Shown here: positions 15,391 to 22,758 of the stretch, in pieces | How positions within the stretch are numbered: position 1 is the first letter of the stretch | How the letters are laid out: each line of letters starts with the position of its first letter | DNA from: a virus | Virus record (IMG/VR): IMGVR_UViG_3300047322_000125 | Location: 1 to 46,919 of that record | Direction: 5' to 3' (one strand) | Length of the DNA stretch: 46,919 nt | Made by a program: the position numbers and the translations under genes | Notes under the pieces: generated by a model | Database searches by the model: none | Told to the model about the DNA's origin: nothing | The model's input: the letters and a program-made list of their open reading frames with translations, nothing else

Positions 15391-16326
15391 ATGAATTCCG
15401 CACTAGCCGCAGTCATCGAGCAAGCAGCACAAGAGGCCCCGCAGTTTGGGGCCTCGTTGTTTCCGGCAACCGTCCCGGGGCGCGTGCTCCACCTAGACGC
15501 CGATTATTTGGCGTATTACGCCTCGGGCAATGACGAATGCGAACCGGGCCGCGCCCGCCAAAACGCTTTCGATCGTATCGAGCAAACCCGCCTCCGCTGC
15601 GGTGCGGAATCCGTAGTAGCGCACCTGTCCGCCTCCGGCTGTACCAAGGCGCACCGCTTCATTATCGCCACGGTCAAGGCGTACCAAGGCCAACGCAACG
15701 CCTCACGCAAACCTAAGAATTGGGCGTATCTCCGCGAGGTCCTAGAGACCTACGAGGGGCCTAAGTTCAAGCCGAAAGTATGGGTAACGCGAGAGGCGGA
15801 CGACGGGATAGCGTACTGCGCGCACCAAGGTAGCGCCGTGATTTCAACCCGGGATAAGGATATGCGCATGTTGCCCGGACTGCACATTAACTGGATGGAC
15901 TACACATTAACCGAGGTTCCGCCCGGGGCTTATGACGTTATCGGCGTAGACGGCCTCCAGTACGGCGCGAAATGGTTTTATCTCCAGCTATTGCAGGGCG
16001 ATACGGCGGACAACATACCGGGCCTCCCTAAGTTGTTCGGGAAGTTGTGCGGAGATAAAACCGCCGAAAAGTACTTAGCCGGGACTACCTGCATTGAGGA
16101 CGCGTACGACCGCGTACAAGCCGCATACGAGGACCACTACGGCGCACCGTGGGCGGACGCCCTGATTGAACAAGCGGGCCTCCTGTGGTTAAGGACGGAT
16201 GCACAAGCAAGCCTCCGAAACATTGCCGAGGCGTTCCCTAAACATCACCCGATAGACGACGCTATCTACCGTCTGGAGGAGCGCGTAACCAAGAGGCTAA
16301 ATGAGCTTAAGCAAATTACCGGCTAG
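15391..16326 (+). CDS. 5'-3' exonuclease, T7 gp6/FEN type
   Basis: 311 residues. Metal-binding acids of the FEN family are in LHLDADYLAYYAS (D36, D38), READDGIAY (E135, D137, D138), STRDKDMRML (D155, D157) and QGDTADNIPG (D204, D207). The last element is the helix-hairpin-helix entry that is diagnostic for the family. It removes RNA primers and degrades host DNA in T7-like phages. ATG 15391 lies 2 bases past the upstream stop. Confidence 0.88.
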   Translation: MNSALAAVIEQAAQEAPQFGASLFPATVPGRVLHLDADYLAYYASGNDECEPGRARQNAFDRIEQTRLRCGAESVVAHLSASGCTKAHRFIIATVKAYQGQRNASRKPKNWAYLREVLETYEGPKFKPKVWVTREADDGIAYCAHQGSAVISTRDKDMRMLPGLHINWMDYTLTEVPPGAYDVIGVDGLQYGAKWFYLQLLQGDTADNIPGLPKLFGKLCGDKTAEKYLAGTTCIEDAYDRVQAAYEDHYGAPWADALIEQAGLLWLRTDAQASLRNIAEAFPKHHPIDDAIYRLEERVTKRLNELKQITG

Positions 16327-16711
16327 TAAGCTCCCCGAGTACCGGGCGGCCAAGCTAGCGGAGCAAGGGGGCAAGGACCCAATCACGGGGTTCTATATCC
16401 CGCCCGATAAGGCCGCAGCGGACCATTGCCACATTACCGGGATGCACCGCGCAATCCTCGGGGCGTGGTGTAACTCTCGCCTCGGGAAAATCGAGAACGC
16501 GGCTAAGGCTATGGGTACGGGTCTCCCTATCCCGGAGGTCCTCCGCCGCTGCGCCGCGTATATCGAGCACTTTAACAATAACCCCTCGTTCCTACTGCAC
16601 CACACGCATAAGTCCCCGGACGAGAAAAAAGAGGCCGCGCGCATTAAGCGTAACGCCAAAGCCCGAGCAACCCGAGCGGCTAAGAAAGCCGCGACACAGG
16701 AAACTAAATGA
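16301..16711 (+). CDS. Endonuclease VII-like Holliday junction resolvase
   Basis: 136 residues with the His-Me finger core ADHCHITGMHRAILG (about 40-54) and WCNSRLGKIENA (56-67), the pattern of T4 endonuclease VII. A basic Lys/Arg/Ala-rich tail follows (residues 100-136). It cuts branched DNA before packaging. The gene overlaps the exonuclease by 26 bp and the next gene by four. Confidence 0.85.
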   Translation: MSLSKLPASKLPEYRAAKLAEQGGKDPITGFYIPPDKAAADHCHITGMHRAILGAWCNSRLGKIENAAKAMGTGLPIPEVLRRCAAYIEHFNNNPSFLLHHTHKSPDEKKEAARIKRNAKARATRAAKKAATQETK

Positions 16712-17499
16712 GCACTCCCCGCATTCTTTGCCTAGATATTGAGACGAGTCCTTTGCTCGGTTACGTGTGGTCCATGTGGCAACAAAACCTTGGGCTTAAT
16801 CAGATCAAAGAGGAGTGGGCTATTCTCTCGTTCTGCGCTAAGTGGTTGGATGATCCTAAGATTATCTACGAGGACAACAGTAAGCAGCGGGACAAAGAGG
16901 ACGATACACGTATTGTCCGCAAGTTGTGGAAACTGTTGGACAAGGCGGACATTGTGGTAGCGCATAACGGCAAGAAATTTGACGTGCGCAAAATACAAGC
17001 ACGTTTCCTCTTGCTCGGTATGCCTCCGCCGTCCCCGTTTAAGGTTGTGGATACGCTCCTGGAGGCCCGTAAGCACTTCGCTATGACCTCGGCCAAGTTG
17101 GAGTTTTTGACGGCCAAACTCTGCAAGACGCACAAGAAACAGAATCACGGGAAGTTTGCGGGGTTCTCGCTGTGGCGTGAGTGTCTCGCGGGTAATCAAG
17201 AGGCGTGGGCCGAAATGCGCGAATACAATATCGCGGACGTTCTCTCGCTGGAGGAGCTTTACTTGATCCTCCGCCCGTGGATGCAGGGACACCCGAACGT
17301 AGCGAACTACGGGGACGACGAGACCGAGGGCGCGCACAAATGCCCTAACTGCGGGAGCACGCACGTTATCCGTAAGGGCCTCCGACATACACAAGTAGGC
17401 CAATACACCCGGTACCACTGCCAAGGGTGCGGGGCGTGGTCTCGTGGCCGCCTTATGACCAACACCAAGGCGCACCGCGCAAACCTTCTCGTTAGCTAA
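16708..17499 (+). CDS. DEDD 3'-5' exonuclease fused to a zinc ribbon
   Basis: 263 residues. The RNase H-like exonuclease has LDIET (D10, E12), AHNGKKFD (N87, D92) and YNIADV (D177). It is followed by a C-terminal zinc ribbon with CPNC (212-215) and CQGC (238-241). This combination is unusual; it could bind structured DNA or RNA. It adds a second 3'-5' exonuclease beside the one in the polymerase. ATGA overlap with the resolvase gene. Confidence 0.75.
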   Translation: MSTPRILCLDIETSPLLGYVWSMWQQNLGLNQIKEEWAILSFCAKWLDDPKIIYEDNSKQRDKEDDTRIVRKLWKLLDKADIVVAHNGKKFDVRKIQARFLLLGMPPPSPFKVVDTLLEARKHFAMTSAKLEFLTAKLCKTHKKQNHGKFAGFSLWRECLAGNQEAWAEMREYNIADVLSLEELYLILRPWMQGHPNVANYGDDETEGAHKCPNCGSTHVIRKGLRHTQVGQYTRYHCQGCGAWSRGRLMTNTKAHRANLLVS

Positions 17500-17517
17500 T
17501 TAGGAGTACGTCAATAC

Positions 17518-17745
17518 ATGAAAGCCCTTTTAGACCACACCGCCGAGGAGGCGGTAGAGCTTGCTCATGCCTGCCTGAAATTAGCCCGTGGCGATAAGGG
17601 CGAAAAGAACGTAACCGACGAGGCCGCAGACGTAGCGGCTTTGTTGGTGGTTCTCCTGGAAAACGACGTTATCGAACCAGACCGATATATCAAGCGGTTC
17701 CGTTCCAAGCTCAAGAAAATGCGAGGTAAATATGGACGCAAGTAA
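17518..17745 (+). CDS. MazG-like nucleotide pyrophosphohydrolase
   Basis: 75 residues, a single helical unit. EEAVELAHACLKLARG (10-25) and DEAADVAALLVVL (34-46) supply the ExxxE and ExxD metal-binding pattern of MazG/PRA-PH enzymes, which split nucleoside triphosphates to monophosphates. TTAGGAGTAC lies 8 bases before ATG. Likely adjusts nucleotide pools or alarmone levels during replication. Confidence 0.65.
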   Translation: MKALLDHTAEEAVELAHACLKLARGDKGEKNVTDEAADVAALLVVLLENDVIEPDRYIKRFRSKLKKMRGKYGRK

Positions 17746-18067
17746 GCAGGCAACCCCGGGCGGTCTCAAGTTTGACGGAGGCAAGCCCCGTTTCTCGTTG
17801 CTCCGTTTCGGCATGGCCCGAGCGCTGGAGGGCGTGGCCCGCGTGCTTACGTTCGGCGCACGCAAATACGCGGCGCACTCGTGGCGAGAGGTAGAGGAGG
17901 GCTTGGACCGCTATAGCTCCGCATTCGAACGCCATTGGAACGAAATGGGGAAACACGGGTACGACTCGCGGGACCCCGAGAGCGGGGAACTGCATATCGA
18001 CCACGTAGTTACCAACGCCCTGTTTATCTCCGAGCTTATCCGCGCTAATCACAACATTAAAGACTAA
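17732..18067 (+). CDS. dATP/dGTP diphosphohydrolase domain protein (MazZ-like)
   Basis: 111 residues. KFDGGKPRFSLL at the start, then LTFGARKYAAHSWRE, RYSSAFERHW and HIDHVVTNALF, give the signature of the dATP/dGTP diphosphohydrolase N-terminal domain, to which MazZ of diaminopurine phages belongs. It overlaps the MazG-like gene by 14 bp. With the HD protein it suggests purine deoxynucleotide control; no PurZ is present in the window. Confidence 0.72.
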   Translation: MDASKQATPGGLKFDGGKPRFSLLRFGMARALEGVARVLTFGARKYAAHSWREVEEGLDRYSSAFERHWNEMGKHGYDSRDPESGELHIDHVVTNALFISELIRANHNIKD

Positions 18068-18069
18068 GC

Positions 18070-18237
18070 ATGAAAACCAATTACGACAAGTTCTACAACG
18101 CGGTAGCCGCAGCGCTCGAAACAGGTAACACGGAGGAGGCAGGTAACCGCATGGCCTCCGCTTATGAATACCTCGGCGAATCCGAGGGCGAGAAATTAGA
18201 GCGAGAACTTACAGCCGATTACTACGAATTTAGCTAA
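18070..18237 (+). CDS. Small acidic protein of 55 residues
   Basis: ATG two bases after the upstream stop. Acidic, helical, with NTEEAGNRMASAYEYLGE in the middle and YYEFS at the end. It fills the gap before the RNA polymerase gene. No family recognised; a regulator of the next protein is a possibility only by position. Confidence 0.6.
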   Translation: MKTNYDKFYNAVAAALETGNTEEAGNRMASAYEYLGESEGEKLERELTADYYEFS

Positions 18238-18255
18238 TTAGGAGTACCTAGCCAT

Positions 18256-20535
18256 ATGTCCGCACTCTCCGCATTCCAAGCACAACGAGCCGCAAAGCAC
18301 GCTGTAGAACTCTCCAACGTCCCTACCGAGCGCCCCTACGCCCGGGGCCATGTTGACCGCTTGGTAGCGGAGGGCGGGGACGCTATGCGCGTGCTCGTTA
18401 TTCGTCAACTCTGCCGCGAGGCCGCTAGCTCGTTGAAACTTACCGAGGCGCACATGCGCCGGGACTCAATCGAGAGCGGGATTGCGGACTTTACCAAGGC
18501 CCTCTCCACGGCCCGCAAGCTCAAGGGATTGCCCGCGCCCGTCCAATTTGACGGCAAGGGGAGCAACCCCGCCAACACGCTAGAGGTCTCGGACCTCGTG
18601 GCCGCTACGTGGTCCGGTATGTCCGCCGCGTTCGGGAAAATGATGCGCCTGGACGGTTGCCCGGTACAGACTGCCGCTAAACGCATTGGGTCCGCCCTCA
18701 GGAGTGCTACCGGGGGCGTAGCCCCACATAAACGCCTCGGGTACGAACAAGCCGCGCTCGTCCTCATTGATTACTTCTGCCACGCTACGGGATGGGTCCA
18801 GGAGGTAACGGGAGAACGCCGTTTCGGTAGCGTAACCCGCGAGACTAATAACCTCGTGGCTACCGATAAGTTCTACAAGGAGGTCCTCGTAGACTCGTCA
18901 TTGTGCGAGTTCTTGGAGGGTAAGCCCATGCTCGTACCGCCTGTCCCGTGGACTCCCGAGGCGTCTAACGGCGGGTACCTCTATGCGGGCGTACAGGCCG
19001 TGCGGGGCGTGCGTAAGGCCGTAGGGTCCCGAGAGATTGCGGACGCTCTCAACGCCTTGCAGGGGACCGCGTGGCGCACCAACGCGCGAATCCTGGAGGT
19101 AGCGAACGCAGTAGAGCGGGAGGGCGTGGAGTGGAACGGGTACAGACTGGAGGAGCGGCACGATAACCCGAACTACCGCAGCGAGCTTATCCGGGCGGCC
19201 ATGACCCTAGAGGCGTTTGAGGACCTCAAGGACGAGGAGGCGTTTTACTTTCCGTGGAATCTGTGCTGGCGGGGCCGTATGTATCCGGCAACGACGATCA
19301 TTAGCCCGCAGGGTTCGGACCTATGTAAGGGTCTCCTGGAGTTCGCGGACGGTACGCCGTTGGGCCGCGCGGGTGCAAAGTGGCTCGCTATCCACCTCTG
19401 CAACCTCTACGGTGCGGATAAGTTCAAAGAGAACGGGCGCAAGGTCAACCGCACGGCGGAGGAGCGCGAGGCGTGGACGTGGGAGAACGAGGACCTTATC
19501 CTGTCGGTTGCTCGGGACCCGCTAGCTAATCGGGCATGGCAAGAGGCGGACAAGCCGTATCAGTTCTTGGCGGCCTGCTTAGAGTGGGACGGACTGGCAC
19601 AAGAGGGCTACGCGTTCCGTAGCCGCCTCGCGGGTGCTCTGGACGGTTCGTGTTCTGGCGTGCAAATGCTCTCAGGTATGACGCGGGACGAGAGCGCGGG
19701 GCGTATGGTGAATCTCACTCCGACCGAGCGCGGGGACGACTACTACGGGCGCATGGCCGAGGCCCTCACGCGCCGTCTATGCGGCCTCGTGGCCGGGGCT
19801 AGCGCGGAGACTATGGAGCACCTCCGCTTTTGGTCCTCACACGCTGTTGACCGAGACCTACTCAAGTCCCCGAGCATGACTAAGGTGTATTCCGCAGGTA
19901 CGTACACTTTCGGGGAGCAGGTCCAGGCCAAGACGGGCGCGAGTGATGCGGAGTGTATATGGTTGGCCGCCCGTATCAATGAGTGTTTCGGGGACGTTGC
20001 GCCAGGTATGCTCGCGGCTATGGCGTACTTGCAGGGCGTGGCGGACGTGCTTACGGAGGCTAACCTCCCGCTCGTGTGGAGTACGCCCGTGGGCCTCAAG
20101 GTAGAGCAGGCTAGGTATAACGAGGAGTCCGTAGACCTCGTTACCCGCACGTTCGGGGAGCGCAAGCGGCGTTTCTATATTAATAGGGACACATTGAGCA
20201 AAAAGGGCCAACGGGCCGGGGTCTCCCCGAACTTTGTACACGGGGTAGACGCTAGCCACATGGTCCGGGTTGTCAATGACCTACACCGCCGAGGCGTCCG
20301 TAACCTATTTATGGTGCATGACTCATTCGGCGCACCGTTCGCACAGTGTCAGGACGTTTTCGAGAGCACCCGCGAGCAGTTCGTGGAACTCATGGGGGCG
20401 GACCTCCTCGGGACCTGGACGGAGCAAGTAACACGAGGCCTCACGCCCGAGCAACGCGAGAAGCTCCCGCCGTTGCCCGAGTACGGTACGTTAGACCTTA
20501 ACGCAGTCCGAGAATCGGGTTACGCGTGGTTCTAA
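18256..20535 (+). CDS. Single-subunit (T7-type) DNA-directed RNA polymerase
   Basis: 759 residues, shorter than T7 RNA polymerase (883), with the difference mainly in the N-terminal promoter-binding part. Catalytic motifs are complete: motif A ALDGSCSGVQ (D463), motif B R533, K537 and Y545 at T7 spacing, motif C VHDSFG (H688, D689), and an aromatic C-terminal foot (YAWF). YFPWNLCWRGRMYP (331-344) is also typical. As the last gene of the early operon it should transcribe the late genes from phage-specific promoters. TTAGGAGTAC stands 8 bases before ATG. Confidence 0.95.
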   Translation: MSALSAFQAQRAAKHAVELSNVPTERPYARGHVDRLVAEGGDAMRVLVIRQLCREAASSLKLTEAHMRRDSIESGIADFTKALSTARKLKGLPAPVQFDGKGSNPANTLEVSDLVAATWSGMSAAFGKMMRLDGCPVQTAAKRIGSALRSATGGVAPHKRLGYEQAALVLIDYFCHATGWVQEVTGERRFGSVTRETNNLVATDKFYKEVLVDSSLCEFLEGKPMLVPPVPWTPEASNGGYLYAGVQAVRGVRKAVGSREIADALNALQGTAWRTNARILEVANAVEREGVEWNGYRLEERHDNPNYRSELIRAAMTLEAFEDLKDEEAFYFPWNLCWRGRMYPATTIISPQGSDLCKGLLEFADGTPLGRAGAKWLAIHLCNLYGADKFKENGRKVNRTAEEREAWTWENEDLILSVARDPLANRAWQEADKPYQFLAACLEWDGLAQEGYAFRSRLAGALDGSCSGVQMLSGMTRDESAGRMVNLTPTERGDDYYGRMAEALTRRLCGLVAGASAETMEHLRFWSSHAVDRDLLKSPSMTKVYSAGTYTFGEQVQAKTGASDAECIWLAARINECFGDVAPGMLAAMAYLQGVADVLTEANLPLVWSTPVGLKVEQARYNEESVDLVTRTFGERKRRFYINRDTLSKKGQRAGVSPNFVHGVDASHMVRVVNDLHRRGVRNLFMVHDSFGAPFAQCQDVFESTREQFVELMGADLLGTWTEQVTRGLTPEQREKLPPLPEYGTLDLNAVRESGYAWF

Positions 20536-20576
20536 CTGTAGTCCTAAATAACTGCGATAATTAAGCTTATGTCAAG

Positions 20577-21083
20577 TTAGCTAGGAACCTTACCGCTAAC
20601 ACACGCGAGGTTCTCCGCCTTGCGCCTACGGTCAAGCCCGGGCAACACTACGAGCTTACCCTTTACGGTCCCCTTGTTCCAACGGAGCAACTCCGCACAG
20701 GCTCCCGCGCGGTCTCCCGCGTTGAGCTTGCGGAGGGCGGTAGATTTAGCGAACGCGTCTACACCAACATTAAAAGTAAAATCGGTGTACGCGAGGCGCT
20801 CTCCCTCATTCAACGGCACACGCACGAGTTTGTCTACTGCGTCTCCCGCCGTCCGCAAATCCCAACCAAGCATAGAACTACATTGATCGTCCGTGTACGC
20901 GTCCCCGAGCTTTAGCGGGGTTCCGTCCGGGGCGTAGCTGTCGTGGCCCGCGCACACGGCCAAGTGGCCTACGGGGTCCCGGTACACCTTGTTAGCGAGT
21001 CCCTCAAAGCCTGCGGTGAAAGTAGCGATAGCCACGGCGGACGCGCCCGCGATAGTCGCAATCAGGCGTTTGTTAAGTACCAT
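20577..21083 (-). CDS. SAR endolysin, T4-lysozyme (GH24) family
   Basis: 168 residues. The N-terminal helix (residues 5-22, Ala/Gly-rich, weakly hydrophobic) is a signal-anchor-release segment that lets the enzyme reach the periplasm without a holin. The catalytic triad E-8-D-5-T is E27, D36 and then A42 in place of Thr, so one key residue is missing. C44 could take part in the disulfide exchange known for such enzymes. The gene lies alone, convergent with the RNA polymerase gene and 5 kb from the holin-spanin genes. Confidence 0.85.
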   Translation of the reverse strand: MVLNKRLIATIAGASAVAIATFTAGFEGLANKVYRDPVGHLAVCAGHDSYAPDGTPLKLGDAYTDDQCSSMLGWDLRTAGDAVDKLVRVPLNEGERLAYTDFTFNVGVDAFAKSTALRKLNAGDRAGACAELLRWNKGTVKGKLVVLPGLDRRRKAENLACVSGKVPS

Positions 21084-21116
21084 ACGTTACCTCGTGAAAA
21101 TATTTGGTTTTGATAG

Positions 21117-21145
21117 TTGACAGTAAAAGGGTACCCGTCTAATAT
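21117..21145 (+). promoter_or_regulatory. Strong sigma70 promoter with GGGTACCC in the spacer
   Basis: TTGACA (21117-21122), 17-bp spacer, TAATAT (21140-21145). The palindrome GGGTACCC (21129-21136) lies six bases after the -35 and three before the -10. The promoter at 22314 has the same palindrome in the same register, so a common repressor is likely. It drives the small-gene cluster starting at 21178 and diverges from the endolysin gene. Confidence 0.8.
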
Positions 21146-21177
21146 TCATTCAACGCAACGAACACGGGAGACACCAA

Positions 21178-21354
21178 ATGAACGCAGCGCAAATCCGGGC
21201 AGTAGTGGCAACGATGGTTGACAAAATCGTTATGACGGAAATGCGCCGGGGCAAGCTGGGCGTAATCGTTCGCGGCCAGTACAAGTGCATTGACGTGCAC
21301 GGCTACGGGTTCTGCGAGAAGGCCCTCCGCGCGTTCGTTGCTCGTCAAATCTGA
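21178..21354 (+). CDS. Small protein of 58 residues, first gene after the promoter
   Basis: GGGAG ahead of ATG 21178, about 33 bp after the -10. A helical N-terminus (MNAAQIRAVVATMVDKIVM) is followed by a beta-like segment and FCEKALRAFVARQI. Strongly promoted genes in this position are often expressed in the lysogen. No family recognised. Confidence 0.6.
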   Translation: MNAAQIRAVVATMVDKIVMTEMRRGKLGVIVRGQYKCIDVHGYGFCEKALRAFVARQI

Positions 21355-21361
21355 GTTTCAA

Positions 21362-21428
21362 CGGGCCGGAACTGGCGTTTGAGGGATTAGCTAACCCAAT
21401 ACCCCGTTCGATTCGGGGCCGCCCGCCA
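21362..21428 (+). other. tRNA-like sequence: T-arm and partial acceptor, no D-arm
   Basis: CCCCG-TTCGATT-CGGGG (21402-21418) is a perfect 5-bp stem with a seven-base TTCGATT loop, the form of a tRNA T-arm. CGGGCCG (21362-21368) pairs with CCGCCCG (21419-21425) at six of seven positions, and CCA follows at 21426-21428. The middle is only 33 nt, too short for D and anticodon arms. It may be a decayed tRNA, a tRNA mimic or a chance hairpin. No T-run follows, so it is not a standard terminator. Confidence 0.3.
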
Positions 21429-21464
21429 AACACACACACAATAGGCGCTAAATCAGGAGTCCTA

Positions 21465-21653
21465 ATGCGCAAGCAAGTAGTTACGGCGGCGGAGGCCTAC
21501 AACAGGGCTATCCGACCCACTCCCGCCCTCATTCAGGGATTGATAGACGCAGTAGCCCAAGACCTAGCGGACGCCTTGGGCGGCCCTGTGGCGGTAACGC
21601 TGCCGGGGAATATTCGAATCGTCCGTAACCCCGCAGCGGTTAAGGCCGCGTAG
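21465..21653 (+). CDS. Small protein of 62 residues
   Basis: TCAGGAGTCC precedes ATG 21465. A helical first half (AAEAYNRAIRPTPALIQGL) leads to GPVAVTLPGNIRIVRNP, a short beta hairpin. It is part of the cluster read from 21117. No family recognised. Confidence 0.6.
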   Translation: MRKQVVTAAEAYNRAIRPTPALIQGLIDAVAQDLADALGGPVAVTLPGNIRIVRNPAAVKAA

Positions 21654-21663
21654 GAGACCACAA

Positions 21664-21906
21664 ATGAGCTTTTACATTCAACAGGACGGCGGGTTGACCC
21701 TCACCACCGAACAAGAGGCGCAAGCACTCGCGCAAGGCGCGGTAGGCCTCGGGTGGAGTGAGGCCGTACCAAAGGACGGAGTGCTGCTCTACCCGTCTAC
21801 TACTGGCTGGACTGGCGTAGCGCGCAATGGCGAACGCATTACCCGGTTCCGGGACTTTAACCGCGCGCTCCGCTGCGCCGTCCGCGTATCGCAGGCCCGC
21901 CCGTGA
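21664..21906 (+). CDS. Small protein of 80 residues
   Basis: TAGGAG supplies the ribosome site before ATG 21664. The protein reads as a compact alpha/beta domain with TTEQEAQALAQGAVGLGW and a basic C-terminus (RFRDFNRALRCAVRVSQARP). Overlaps the next start by four bases. No family recognised. Confidence 0.6.
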   Translation: MSFYIQQDGGLTLTTEQEAQALAQGAVGLGWSEAVPKDGVLLYPSTTGWTGVARNGERITRFRDFNRALRCAVRVSQARP

Positions 21907-22046
21907 GATTTAGACGCCTCCGCGCCCTCCTCCGGTTCCTTTCCCGCGAGAGTACCGCGCGCCTAGTATCTCGGGACCCGTGGCTAGTCGCACAGCGGGC
22001 CGCGCTGGAGGAGTTCAAGCGGAGACACCCGCACCTTTTCCGCTAA
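21903..22046 (+). CDS. Small very basic peptide of 47 residues
   Basis: GTG 21903 overlaps the previous TGA (GTGA). Eleven or more arginines, with MRFRRLRALLRFLSRE at the start and FKRRHPHLFR at the end; likely nucleic-acid binding or membrane active. Coupling to the upstream gene is the main support. Confidence 0.45.
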   Translation: MRFRRLRALLRFLSRESTARLVSRDPWLVAQRAALEEFKRRHPHLFR

Positions 22047-22097
22047 GAGCACCGCAGGACGGCGCGGGTAACCCTAACCGATAATAAGGAGTCCAAC

Positions 22098-22310
22098 ATG
22101 GTTATGCTTTACCGCAAGGCCCTGATTAAGCACTCTATCCCGCAGGAACCCGTAACCGTCTCCGTGGTTGTCTCACTGGAGCGCAAGGAGGTACACGTAG
22201 CGTTCCACTTTGCCAACGGTGCGTGTAACGCGCTGTATCTGCGGGCGGAGGAGGCTAAGGAGGTGGTCCGGCAACTACAGGCGGGAATTTTGAGTATCGA
22301 TGCACTTTAG
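22098..22310 (+). CDS. Small protein of 70 residues
   Basis: TAAGGAGTCC before ATG 22098. Two beta strands (VTVSVVVSLERKEVHVAFHF) and a C-terminal helix (AEEAKEVVRQLQAGIL). Last gene before the second GGGTACCC promoter. No family recognised. Confidence 0.6.
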   Translation: MVMLYRKALIKHSIPQEPVTVSVVVSLERKEVHVAFHFANGACNALYLRAEEAKEVVRQLQAGILSIDAL

Positions 22311-22313
22311 GTA

Positions 22314-22342
22314 TTGACACGCTAGGGGTACCCGCGTATATT
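22314..22342 (+). promoter_or_regulatory. Strong sigma70 promoter with GGGTACCC in the spacer
   Basis: TTGACA (22314-22319), 17-bp spacer, TATATT (22337-22342). GGGTACCC (22326-22333) again begins six bases after the -35 and ends three before the -10, exactly as at 21117. Drives the gene at 22389 and perhaps the exported-protein genes beyond. Confidence 0.8.
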
Positions 22343-22388
22343 CCTACTCATGCGCTGCACGACGCGGCGGATCTAACCGGAGCTAGAC

Positions 22389-22700
22389 ATGTTCTTGAAC
22401 GCAGAAGTAGGCCAACAGTTCTTCATGAATCGGGACAGCGCGCCTATGGTGGACGGGCGGGTTGGGTTCGCACGCGTCCTCATGGAGGTTACCAAGGTCG
22501 GGCCGAACACGATTGATTACCGGGTACTGGAGGTCGTTTGCAAAACGGACTACGGCTTTCCCCGGGAGCTTGTCGGACAGGTGGGCGGATTTACCCGTCA
22601 CGCGGACGACCGATTGCTTGCGCGCTTGGCCCTAGCAGACGCAAACCCGCAACGCTACGCCCCGGACTGGCTTAAGGCCGCGATGGGCAAGAAAGATTAA
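22389..22700 (+). CDS. Protein of 103 residues under the second GGGTACCC promoter
   Basis: CGGAG before ATG 22389. Beta-rich first two thirds (VGQQFFMNRDS, RVGFARVLMEVTKVG, NTIDYRVLEVVCKTD) and a helical C-terminus ending AAMGKKD. No family recognised and no helix-turn-helix seen, so there is no sign that it is the repressor of its own promoter. Confidence 0.6.
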   Translation: MFLNAEVGQQFFMNRDSAPMVDGRVGFARVLMEVTKVGPNTIDYRVLEVVCKTDYGFPRELVGQVGGFTRHADDRLLARLALADANPQRYAPDWLKAAMGKKD

Positions 22701-22705
22701 ACCTT

Positions 22706-22732
22706 TATAATCCGCTGCCGTTAATTCGGCAG
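22706..22732 (+). promoter_or_regulatory. TATAAT followed by a CTGCCG/CGGCAG dyad
   Basis: TATAAT (22706-22711) is followed by CTGCCG (22715-22720), TTAATT and CGGCAG (22727-22732), a perfect 6-bp inverted repeat. No good -35 lies upstream. It may be a weak promoter with an operator near the start point for the lipoprotein gene, or a hairpin ending the upstream message. Confidence 0.35.
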
Positions 22733-22758
22733 TACTACCCCGAACCCGAGAACCACAA

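Noticed and set aside
14543-15403. 286-codon minus-strand frame opposite the SSB-like gene
   Set aside because: Antisense shadow with Leu/Arg/Val bias; the plus-strand protein has clear context and a conserved tail.
10817-18067. Full diaminopurine (Z) genome pathway
   Set aside because: DatZ-like and MazZ-like genes exist, but no PurZ-like protein is encoded anywhere in the window, so substitution of adenine cannot be claimed.
21402-21418. Hairpin as a rho-independent terminator
   Set aside because: A good stem, but followed by GC-rich sequence instead of a T-run.
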